Below are positions 43,252-50,309 of a stretch of 64,000 nucleotides of DNA, one piece after another. The stretch covers positions 62,001 to 126,000 of the forward strand of contig JAGUWD010000007.1 in assembly GCA_020062545.1 (NCBI GenBank). Direction: 5' to 3'. The notes under the pieces are model-generated. The model worked only from the letters and a program-made list of their open reading frames with translations, did no database searches and had not been told where the DNA came from. Each line of letters opens with the position of its first letter. The stretch's first letter is position 1. The stretch comes from Thermodesulfovibrionales bacterium. Its GTDB lineage: Bacteria; Nitrospirota; Thermodesulfovibrionia; Thermodesulfovibrionales; Dissulfurispiraceae. The translations under genes and the position numbers were made by a program.

Positions 43252-43665
43252 TTAAAAGAATTGCAGATGGTTAACTTCTTCCATCACTTTTTGAATTTCG
43301 CTGTACGGAACCAACTGCGCTTTTGTATCTCCACCGATGTCCTCAGCGTCCATGACCAGATGATCCTCTTTGATGCCAAACCTGTCAACATCCTCTTTGC
43401 ATATCATGACCTTCAGGTCAAGAAGCAGACTGTTCTTCACATGTTGTTCAAGGCTTGTGATTCCGTAATATTTGCCAGCCTGCTGGCTCTTAAGGCAGTT
43501 GAGTACTCCGTCTCCGATAAAGCAAAGTACCGGCTCAACATTGTCTCCGTCCTCTAAATATATCTCAACTGTCTGGCTTGCTATTGCATGTGTAAGTGCA
43601 AGCCTTGATGCCTCAGTTTTATATGGAAGCGACCTTACTATAAATGCGAGTTTTGTAATAGCCAT
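43252..43665 (-). CDS. DsrF/TusC-like protein
   Basis: A DsrE-fold protein of about 137 residues from the ATG at 43665 (MAITKLAFIVRSLPYKTE), chosen because the alternative at 43674 lies in the end of the upstream gene. The segment VLCFIGDGVLNCLKSQQAGKY matches the FIGDGV region of DsrF/TusC proteins. Two cysteines lie there and one in MICKED. It presumably forms a hetero-oligomer with the two genes upstream, as in DsrEFH. Confidence 0.8.
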   Translation of the reverse strand: MAITKLAFIVRSLPYKTEASRLALTHAIASQTVEIYLEDGDNVEPVLCFIGDGVLNCLKSQQAGKYYGITSLEQHVKNSLLLDLKVMICKEDVDRFGIKEDHLVMDAEDIGGDTKAQLVPYSEIQKVMEEVNHLQFF

Positions 43666-43666
43666 A

Positions 43667-44029
43667 TTAATCACCTCCTATGAGAAGTACTCTGTCCGCG
43701 CTGAAGGCGCTTGCTAAATACCAGTCCATGCTGCGCCTTCCCCAGCCTTCCATTGTGTCATCCTTATGATAGCCCCTTGCCTCGGCACATGCCTCACAGG
43801 CTACTGCCTTGAATTTGCCTGTTGCGAAGAGTTCTGTGAGTGTTTTTGCAAGGTGTGAATAATCCTTGAATGCCTTTTGGCCTTTTTTTGAAAGCATTGT
43901 TGCATTGCTTGATACCCAAAAGTCTACCTCGTGTCCCTTCTTTACAGCAGCTTCTGCGAGCTTAACTCCAAAGTCGAGGGATAGCGAGCCTACCAGTGAT
44001 GAAAAACAGCCTATAGTCAATTTGCCCAT
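43667..44029 (-). CDS. DsrE/TusD-like sulfurtransferase subunit
   Basis: A 120-residue DsrE-family protein: TIGCFSSLVGSLSLDFGVKL at the start, and a cysteine pair in VACEACAEARGY in the region that holds the active cysteine of DsrE/TusD. It should accept persulfide sulfur and hand it to TusA or DsrC. Spacing to its neighbours is 1 and 13 bases. Confidence 0.82.
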   Translation of the reverse strand: MGKLTIGCFSSLVGSLSLDFGVKLAEAAVKKGHEVDFWVSSNATMLSKKGQKAFKDYSHLAKTLTELFATGKFKAVACEACAEARGYHKDDTMEGWGRRSMDWYLASAFSADRVLLIGGD

Positions 44030-44042
44030 AATTGCCTCCTTT

Positions 44043-44339
44043 CTATATCCATATTATTTTTTCATAATCATTGAAAATAAGGTCAACCACATCGCTGTAA
44101 GTGACAGGCTTTACGCGGCTATCCACATCGGCAGGGCTGAATCCCCTGCTTTCGAGGTCTTCTGACAGCACATAGAAATTTGCTGACTTGTTCAGCAGAG
44201 GTGAAGACTTTCCATTTTCTTTTGTTGTTGCGTGATAAATGCCGTTACCTACGAGGATGATGCCGAGTTTCTCTGCACTCAACCTGTCGAGGACATCGGA
44301 CCCGCCTCTGAAATCGCTCATAAAAACGCCAAGCTTCAT
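44043..44339 (-). CDS. DsrH/TusB-like protein lacking cysteine
   Basis: A 98-residue DsrE-fold protein with the DsrH-like stretch SAEKLGIILVGNGIYHAT. It contains no cysteine, although DsrH/TusB proteins often have one, so it may be only structural here. It is first in the minus-strand set, with AGGAGGTGTTTCT before the ATG. Confidence 0.7.
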   Translation of the reverse strand: MKLGVFMSDFRGGSDVLDRLSAEKLGIILVGNGIYHATTKENGKSSPLLNKSANFYVLSEDLESRGFSPADVDSRVKPVTYSDVVDLIFNDYEKIIWI

Positions 44340-44381
44340 AGAAACACCTCCTGTTTATGGATTTTAGAGTCTGGCATGCAG

Positions 44382-44410
44382 ACTATATTTACAAATAAAA
44401 TGACAAGCAA
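44382..44410 (-). promoter_or_regulatory. Proximal promoter of the DsrEFH-TusA set with dyad
   Basis: On the minus strand TTGCTT (44405-44410), a 17-base spacer and TATAGT (44382-44387). An inverted repeat AGTCTG-N5-CAGACT (44368-44384) overlaps the -10 box and the start site, a position fit for a repressor. Confidence 0.5.
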
Positions 44411-44425
44411 CTTTACAGGTATGAC

Positions 44426-44455
44426 TTTATACCAGTTATAAGCTATACTTGTCAA
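44426..44455 (-). promoter_or_regulatory. Distal strong promoter of the DsrEFH-TusA set
   Basis: On the minus strand a perfect TTGACA (44450-44455), an 18-base spacer and TATAAA (44426-44431). The transcript would begin near 44419, about 80 bases before the first ATG. The rest of the gap 44340-44531 is AT-rich with no other feature seen. Confidence 0.65.
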
Positions 44456-44531
44456 TAAAAAAATCTGCCAATTCAGCAATTAAAAAACTATATGACTTTT
44501 AAATGTTTTTATTTATTAAATCTTCCGTGTT

Positions 44532-45833
44532 TTAGCACTTTCCTCCGTTTCTTATCTCATTGTCAAACATACCCTTCAAAATCCTCGAGGCGCAGAACTG
44601 TCCGCACATGGTGCATGAGTCTTCTGCTGATGGCTGCCTTTCGCTTCTTATCCTCACTGCCTCATCCTTTGCAATTGCCAATTCAAACTGCTTATGCCAG
44701 TCGAGGTCTCTTCTTGCAATGGACATCTCCTTGTCCCTGTCCCGTTTCTTTAGTTTCACCATATCGCCGATGTATGCCGCTATCCTTGCTGTAATTACGC
44801 CCTGCTTCACATCTTCAGGAAATGGCAGGCCTAAATGCTCGGCTGGAGTCACATAGCAGATGAAATCAGCGCCATAGGCAGATGAGAGCGCAGCACCGAT
44901 GGCTGATGTTATGTGGTCATATCCGGGTGCGATGTCTGTTGTTATAGGGCCTAACATGTAAAATGGCGATCCTCCGCTCATCTTTTTTTCGAGGAGCACA
45001 TTTGCCTCTATTTCATCGATAGGAATATGTCCAGGTCCTTCCACCATTGTCTGGCATCCCATGTTTCTTCCGATTTCTGCAAGCTCGCAGTTGATTATCA
45101 ATTCCTGAATCTGCACCCTGTCTGTGGAATCATGTATTGCGCCTGCCCTGAAACCATTTCCGAGGCTCAATACAACATCATGCTTTTTTAATATCTCCAC
45201 AACTCTATCGAATTTCTCATACAAAGGGTTTTCTTTATTATTATGAAGCATCCATGCCGTGAGATACGAACCGCCTTTTGATACAAGTCCTCCGTAGCGA
45301 TAACCCTGCTTTTTCAGGCGTTCTATGGTCATAAGGTTTATACCGCAGTGGATTGCCATGAATGCCACTCCTTCTTCACATTGTGTTTCAAGTACATCCC
45401 ATAGCAATTCCTCGGGCATATCTACAGCAGCACCGTATTTCTCTATAGCAATAGCAAATGCCTCATAAAGGGGGACTGTTCCGATTGGCAAATTTATAGC
45501 CTCCATTATCGCCCTTCTTATTCCACGAACATCGCCTCCTACGCTTAAATCCATGAGCGTATCAGCACCGTGCTGCTCTGCGACCTTTGCCTTTTCTACT
45601 TCCATGAGAATGTCTGCAATGTCTGTTGATGTGCCGATGGATGCGTTTATCTTTGTCCTCAGACCCTTTCCTATGCCGACGATTTTGCTCTTTCTGTTCT
45701 TATTGGCAGGGATTACTATTTTCCCCGCTGCAACTCTTGACCTTACAGTTTCTACATCAACCCCTTCCTCCAGTGCTACTTTTTTTACCTCTTCTGTTGT
45801 TACTCCTCTTTTTGCCTTTTCGAGCTGTGTCAT
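44532..45833 (-). CDS. thiC/bzaF: ThiC-family radical SAM enzyme, probably BzaF (5-hydroxybenzimidazole synthase)
   Basis: A 433-residue ThiC-family protein with the C-terminal radical-SAM motif CTMCGQFCASRILKG and core motifs VEGPGHIPIDEIEAN and TDIAPGYDHITSAIG. ThiC makes the thiamine pyrimidine from aminoimidazole ribotide; its paralogue BzaF makes 5-hydroxybenzimidazole, a cobamide lower ligand, from the same substrate. Here the usual ThiC stretch LSLGDGLRPG reads LSLGNGFRAGAIHDS, and the gene is the last of a 19-kb cobamide operon with cobT and cobU and no thiamine genes. I therefore favour BzaF. bzaC, bzaD and bzaE are not in the window, so the ligand may remain 5-hydroxybenzimidazole. 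ATGA overlap with the upstream gene. Confidence 0.85.
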   Translation of the reverse strand: MTQLEKAKRGVTTEEVKKVALEEGVDVETVRSRVAAGKIVIPANKNRKSKIVGIGKGLRTKINASIGTSTDIADILMEVEKAKVAEQHGADTLMDLSVGGDVRGIRRAIMEAINLPIGTVPLYEAFAIAIEKYGAAVDMPEELLWDVLETQCEEGVAFMAIHCGINLMTIERLKKQGYRYGGLVSKGGSYLTAWMLHNNKENPLYEKFDRVVEILKKHDVVLSLGNGFRAGAIHDSTDRVQIQELIINCELAEIGRNMGCQTMVEGPGHIPIDEIEANVLLEKKMSGGSPFYMLGPITTDIAPGYDHITSAIGAALSSAYGADFICYVTPAEHLGLPFPEDVKQGVITARIAAYIGDMVKLKKRDRDKEMSIARRDLDWHKQFELAIAKDEAVRIRSERQPSAEDSCTMCGQFCASRILKGMFDNEIRNGGKC

Positions 45834-47086
45834 TGCGCCTCCTTATTTTTTATTAATGCATATAAAACATTATCCACTTCATCTATAAGCTTTTTAAACA
45901 ATCCTCCATGACTCTTTGAATTTCCAAAAAGCTCTGTCCGCATTTCCTGTATTTCAGGGTCATTACACTTTTTGTATGTGATATGCCTGTTCTGCATTGC
46001 ATATCTTTCCAAAATCAAAAGCTGTTTAGCTTTTTCCGCAAATGGCATTAACAATTCTTTTATTTTGTTTAAATCTGACTTCTGACTTCTGACTTCTGAC
46101 TTCTGTTTTTTAATTATTTCCGCAATCTCTTTTATCATGGCGTATAATGTGCAGTATTCGAGTCCCCTTACTCCCCTCCGCCACTGCAAAAGCATGGGAT
46201 TTCTCCAGAACCAGAGAAAGTTGCGAGTGCCGAGATTAATCATGTCAGCAACCAGTGATTCAATCTCATTGATAGACTGAAGGCTGCAGGCTGAGGACTG
46301 AAGGTTCTTTATGTTGCACTGTCGCACTGTCGTACTGCTACACCGTTCTGCGAGATATTGCCAGAGATTTTTTAAAACTCTTGCTCCATTTTCATCATCA
46401 GGTGTATCAAAATGAATGAGGGATAAAATTACCTTTCCTTTTCCGTAAGAGTCTTCCACTACCGCAGGTTCATTCTTTAATCGGGTGGGGTCGAGATTGA
46501 TTTTATAAATATCTTCCAATTCCGACCAGCCGCCGTTGGCTTCCACATCTCCTACATTCAAATCCGAACTGAATGAATCGGGAAGTGCATCTCCATAAGT
46601 AGCGAGTATTTTTATGGTCTTATCATCAATCAAGAATTGTGAAGGCCACCATGCGTGAAAGATAGCTGATGGAGTGATGGAGTGATGGAGTGATGAGTTC
46701 CATATAGGATGTCCATTTATATTCAGATGAATACGGCCGCTGAAGCTCGGCACCCTCTGTTTTGTGGGCATCCTCTTTATATTTAAAAGCCCTATGCCAT
46801 CAAGTGTTGCAAGACCTGCTCCTCCGCAGAAACCCAAATAATTACCGCCGCTATTCACAAAATTCTTTATTTCACTGATGCCCTCTTCACCGAGGGTTTT
46901 CATTTTATTCGATGCCCACCCGCCTGGCACAAAGAGCATCCTGTAATTTTTTAGTTCTCCGTTTTTTATGTCATCTGAACGAATAAGCTCAAAAGAAAGA
47001 TTGCATGCCTTCAGAGCCTTGTATGCCATCAATCCCCAGAGAAAAGACTCGTCCCAGAGAAAGGCAACTTTATTTTTTGTTTTCAT
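45830..47086 (-). CDS. BPL_N-domain (class I glutaminase-like) protein in the cobamide operon
   Basis: A 418-residue protein. Residues 1 to about 260 resemble the BPL_N / glutamine-amidotransferase-like domain: LFVPGGWASNKMKTL and the nucleophile-elbow-like GGNYLGFCGGAGLATLDG. The C-terminal 150 residues are helical and unrecognised (VADMINLGTRNFLWFWRN). Four short tandem-repeat arrays lie inside it. It overlaps cbiGH by 17 bases and couples to the ThiC-family gene by ATGA, so it is a full member of the operon, yet no corrinoid enzyme of this type is known to me. Confidence 0.75.
   Translation of the reverse strand: MKTKNKVAFLWDESFLWGLMAYKALKACNLSFELIRSDDIKNGELKNYRMLFVPGGWASNKMKTLGEEGISEIKNFVNSGGNYLGFCGGAGLATLDGIGLLNIKRMPTKQRVPSFSGRIHLNINGHPIWNSSLHHSITPSAIFHAWWPSQFLIDDKTIKILATYGDALPDSFSSDLNVGDVEANGGWSELEDIYKINLDPTRLKNEPAVVEDSYGKGKVILSLIHFDTPDDENGARVLKNLWQYLAERCSSTTVRQCNIKNLQSSACSLQSINEIESLVADMINLGTRNFLWFWRNPMLLQWRRGVRGLEYCTLYAMIKEIAEIIKKQKSEVRSQKSDLNKIKELLMPFAEKAKQLLILERYAMQNRHITYKKCNDPEIQEMRTELFGNSKSHGGLFKKLIDEVDNVLYALIKNKEAQ
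46074..46105. repeat. 7-base tandem repeat in BPL_N gene
   Basis: Four perfect TGACTTC units in frame; the peptide is KSEVRSQKSDLN. Confidence 0.85.
46274..46343. repeat. Two adjacent tandem arrays in BPL_N gene
   Basis: A CTGAAGG-type 7-base array (46274-46305) and a GCACTGTC-type 8-base array (46313-46343) encode VRQCNIKNLQSSACSLQS. Different unit sequences stand side by side. Confidence 0.7.
46668..46696. repeat. 8-base tandem repeat in BPL_N gene
   Basis: GATGGAGT units, three and a half copies, encode LHHSITPSAIF. Confidence 0.8.
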
Positions 47087-48833
47087 ATCCCCTCGGTGTA
47101 ATCATATAGTTATTCCATGTAAAGGTCTGGGAATTGCCCACTATCACTGTTGTCTGCATGTCTATATCGTAGTTCAACATATCCCTCAGATTTGTGATAA
47201 TAATCCTCTCATTTCCCCTCATTGCACCCTTTACTATGCCCACAGGTGTTTCGGTGCTCCGGTGTTTCAGAAAGATTGCGCGGGCGTTATTAATATGCTC
47301 CGGCCTTCCCATACTTTTTGGATTATAGAGGACTGTCACAAAATCAGACATCGCTGCTGCTGCAAGCCTTTTCTCAATCAATTCCCACGGTGTGAGTCTG
47401 TCTGAAAGGCTTATTACTGCGAAATCATGCATGAGCGGCGCACCGAGCCTTGCTGCGCAGGCATTCAGAGCGGATATGCCGGGAATGACTTCAATATTTA
47501 GCGCAGCAGTATCTTTTTCCTGTTGGTCTGCTGTTCTTAGTATCTCAAACACCAGCCCTGCCATGGCGTATATTCCTGGGTCTCCGCCGCTTATGACAGA
47601 AACGGTTTTTCCAGACAGCGCAAGCTCAACTGCCTTTTTGCACCTGTCAATCTCCTGCGTCATACCAGTGGATACAACCTCTTTGTCTTTGATCAGTTCC
47701 TGTATCAAATCGAGATATGTTCCGTATCCAACAATAACATCTGACTTTCTTATGGCATTCTGCGCATAAGGGGTTATATGCTCGATACCACCCGGACCTG
47801 TGCCGACAATGTAAAGCTTTGGAGTGAGGGAGTGTTGGAGTATTGGAGTAATTAATTCAGCAACTGCGATTGTCACATTTCCGATTTTCTGTTTCGGAAC
47901 AAGCAACTCCGAAGCGCCTGATGCAAGGAGCGCCGCAGGCTCCGAGACCGCATTTGCGCCTGTTGCCTTAAATACCGCATCAGATTTACCTATGCCTTCG
48001 ACTGAATTCAGCTCATCGGCAGTGAAGGTCTTAATTTTTAGATTATATTTTTCCGCGAATGTCCTTAATCCCTGTTCATTGCCCTTTATGTTTATGGTTG
48101 CGATTAAATGAATGGAAAGGAATGACATATTGTTTTCATCCAGCACAGTCCTGACTGCATTTTCTATCTCATCTGCTGATGTGCCGCTGTTGCAGCCAAT
48201 GCCTACGGCTAAATTTTTAGGGCGGAGATAAAGTTGGGTGAATGGGTGAATGGGCGAATGGGTAAATAGGGCATTTTTGTTTGTAATAAGAATATCAGCA
48301 GACGCAGGATTATCAGTTATTTGAAATCCTGTCGGCATTGAAATTTCAATATCTGAATACACTTTTGGTTTCACATTATTTAAAAAATTTGTGGCTATAT
48401 GAGGCAGAGCTCTCCAATCCTCAATAATCAGATCATTTTCTTTAGCCCATAAATCGATTGATGTCATATTGTTTACGTCTGAAGCAGTCGTAATAACCGC
48501 CTCTCCACCCAAGAAATTTGCGACTTCTCTGGCAAGATCATTTGCTCCGCCGATATGCCCGCTTAAAAGGCTTATAGCATATTTACCTGTTTCATCGAGA
48601 ACAACAACTGCAGGATCTATTTTTTTGTCTTTTATTAAAGGCGCTATAGTTCTTACCACAATACCTGTTGCCATGATAAATATGAGATTTTTGTATTCAT
48701 TCCATATCTTAGGAACCACTTCTGATTTGAATTTTAAAATTTGAGTATCCTTATAAAGACTTTTCAGCCTTTCAGCGAGTTCCAATCCATTTTCTGTTAT
48801 ATAAAGTATTGCGGTTTTATTTTCTGTATTCAT
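47070..48833 (-). CDS. cbiGH: CbiG-CbiH fusion: cobalt-precorrin-5A hydrolase and precorrin-3B C17-methyltransferase
   Basis: A 587-residue two-enzyme protein. Residues 1 to about 330 are CbiG (TENGLELAERLKSLY, LLSGHIGGANDLAREVANFL, VGIGCNSGTSADEIENAV), which opens the lactone and releases acetaldehyde in the anaerobic pathway. Residues from about 337 are CbiH/CobJ (KLYIVGTGPGGIEHITPYA, ISGGDPGIYAMAGLVFEI), the ring-contracting methyltransferase. The junction sits at a short tandem repeat (47821-47850, encoding TPILQHSLTPKL). It overlaps cobM by 17 bases. Confidence 0.93.
   Translation of the reverse strand: MNTENKTAILYITENGLELAERLKSLYKDTQILKFKSEVVPKIWNEYKNLIFIMATGIVVRTIAPLIKDKKIDPAVVVLDETGKYAISLLSGHIGGANDLAREVANFLGGEAVITTASDVNNMTSIDLWAKENDLIIEDWRALPHIATNFLNNVKPKVYSDIEISMPTGFQITDNPASADILITNKNALFTHSPIHPFTQLYLRPKNLAVGIGCNSGTSADEIENAVRTVLDENNMSFLSIHLIATINIKGNEQGLRTFAEKYNLKIKTFTADELNSVEGIGKSDAVFKATGANAVSEPAALLASGASELLVPKQKIGNVTIAVAELITPILQHSLTPKLYIVGTGPGGIEHITPYAQNAIRKSDVIVGYGTYLDLIQELIKDKEVVSTGMTQEIDRCKKAVELALSGKTVSVISGGDPGIYAMAGLVFEILRTADQQEKDTAALNIEVIPGISALNACAARLGAPLMHDFAVISLSDRLTPWELIEKRLAAAAMSDFVTVLYNPKSMGRPEHINNARAIFLKHRSTETPVGIVKGAMRGNERIIITNLRDMLNYDIDMQTTVIVGNSQTFTWNNYMITPRGYENKK
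47821..47850. repeat. 8-base tandem repeat at the CbiG-CbiH junction
   Basis: GGAGTGTT-like units, three copies, read in frame as ILQHSLTPK, exactly between the two enzyme domains. Confidence 0.75.
48235..48270. repeat. 8-base tandem repeat in CbiG
   Basis: Four GGGTGAAT-like units in frame encode LFTHSPIHPFTQL inside the CbiG part. Confidence 0.82.
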
Positions 48834-49572
48834 GCTTGAAGTCCTTGTTGTAGAGTTTTGATTCCTTGCCTAAAGAACCCTCCGAAGCCATTAATGATTT
48901 GCCTACATAAATTAATGCCGTCTTTTTTATGCCCGCGTCTCTGACAAGCGAGTCGAGGTTTTTAAGCGTTCCCCTTATCACTCTCTGCTCAGGCCATGTC
49001 GCCTTCTCAATGATGACAACCGGTGTGTCTTCAGTATAGCCCTGTAAAAGCTCGGCCTTAACTTCTTCGATCATCCCGACACTTAAAAATATGACCATCG
49101 TTGCTTTATGCCTTGCCAGTTCGGACAATTTCTCTGTCTCAGGCACAGGAGTTCTTCCTTCAAGCCTTGTAAATATTACTGTCTGGCTGATTTCGGGTAT
49201 CGTGAGTTCCTGACCTAAAATTGCGGCGCCTGCCATTGCAGATGAGACGCCGGGAACAACATCGTAATCTATATTTAATTTTCTCAGCCTTTCTATCTGC
49301 TCTGATATGGCGCTGTAAAAGGATGTATCTCCTGTGTGCAGCCTGACAACTGTTTCCCTTGCTGCAATGGACTTTTTAATGACTTCTGTTGTCTCATCGA
49401 GTGTCATGCTTGCAGAGTTATATATTTCTGCCTTTATGCCCTTTAATAATTCAGGATTAACAAGGCTTCCTGCATAAATTACGACATCAGCATTATCGAG
49501 CAGTTTCCTGCCTTTAATGGTTATCAGTTCAGGGTCTCCCGGCCCTGCGCCTATGAAATAAACCTTGCTCAT
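48817..49572 (-). CDS. cobM: Precorrin-4 C11-methyltransferase
   Basis: A 251-residue SAM-dependent tetrapyrrole methylase (CobM/CbiF): VYFIGAGPGDPELITIKGRK with the SAM-binding glycine loop, then YAGSLVNPELLKGIKAEIYN, a CbiF hallmark, and VRLHTGDTSFYSAISEQ. It methylates C11 after ring contraction. ATGA overlap with cobI. Confidence 0.95.
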   Translation of the reverse strand: MSKVYFIGAGPGDPELITIKGRKLLDNADVVIYAGSLVNPELLKGIKAEIYNSASMTLDETTEVIKKSIAARETVVRLHTGDTSFYSAISEQIERLRKLNIDYDVVPGVSSAMAGAAILGQELTIPEISQTVIFTRLEGRTPVPETEKLSELARHKATMVIFLSVGMIEEVKAELLQGYTEDTPVVIIEKATWPEQRVIRGTLKNLDSLVRDAGIKKTALIYVGKSLMASEGSLGKESKLYNKDFKHEYRK

Positions 49573-50309
49573 TTCTTGATTATCACTACCGAAAAATAAT
49601 TGAGGTCGGTTTCCTTGATGTCTCTTATGTTTTTGAAAATCTTCTCGTCCGCCATTCCTGCCCGTGAGATATAAACGGCATTATCAGCAAGGTTCATATC
49701 ATTAAGCATGTTCAACACTTTATCGAATACCCTATGAACCTTCATAAGAACGACAGTATCAAACCTCTCCAGAGTCTCTTTTATATTATCAGTGTAGGTT
49801 GCAGGAAGTATGGCGATCTTTTCATCAGCAAGGCTTAAGGACAGATTTGCCCTTGCTGCTGCGGTATTTATGGATGACACGCCTGGAATTATTTCTATAT
49901 TCAGTTCCGGATTAAGTTCAAGAAGCTTGTCGTACAAATAGAAAAATGTGCTGTAAATTGTAGGGTCTCCGATAGTGATGAAAGCCATATCGATGCCCTT
50001 ATTTAATTTGCTGTAAACAGTTTCTATGGTCTCCTGCCATTTGGTATCCAATTCGCAATCAGGCGCATTGGAGTGTTGGAGTATTGTAGTATTGCTTTTT
50101 GTCTTTCTCATGGGGAAATGTGCTTCGATAATCTCTTTGCCTTCGAGATTCAATGCCTTTTCCACAATAGACAATGCGAGGCTGCTCCCTTCCTCCCTGC
50201 CTTTAGGAACGCAGATGCATTGAACTTCCCTGAGAATCCTGACTGCCTTGAGTGTCAGAAGTTCAGGGTCTCCGGGACCCACGCCTATAACATAAAGTTT
50301 GCCTGTCAT
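49569..50309 (-). CDS. cobI: Precorrin-2 C20-methyltransferase
   Basis: A 246-residue methylase of the CobI/CbiL type: KLYVIGVGPGDPELLTLKAV, CICVPKGREEGSSLALSIVE, ITIGDPTIYSTFFYLYDKL. It methylates C20 of precorrin-2 or its cobalt form. A short repeat-derived insert (TTILQHSNAPDCE, 50067-50094) is near residue 75. It overlaps cbiET by four bases. Confidence 0.95.
   Translation of the reverse strand: MTGKLYVIGVGPGDPELLTLKAVRILREVQCICVPKGREEGSSLALSIVEKALNLEGKEIIEAHFPMRKTKSNTTILQHSNAPDCELDTKWQETIETVYSKLNKGIDMAFITIGDPTIYSTFFYLYDKLLELNPELNIEIIPGVSSINTAAARANLSLSLADEKIAILPATYTDNIKETLERFDTVVLMKVHRVFDKVLNMLNDMNLADNAVYISRAGMADEKIFKNIRDIKETDLNYFSVVIIKK
50067..50094. repeat. 8-base tandem repeat in cobI
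   Basis: GGAGTATT-like units, about three copies, encode NTTILQHSNA in frame. Confidence 0.7.

Noticed and set aside
45834-45900. TPP riboswitch upstream of the ThiC-family gene
   Set aside because: The gene overlaps the upstream reading frame by four bases and no THI-box consensus is seen.
46074-46105. CRISPR-like array
   Set aside because: Units of 7-8 bases without spacers are simple tandem repeats, and no cas genes are present.
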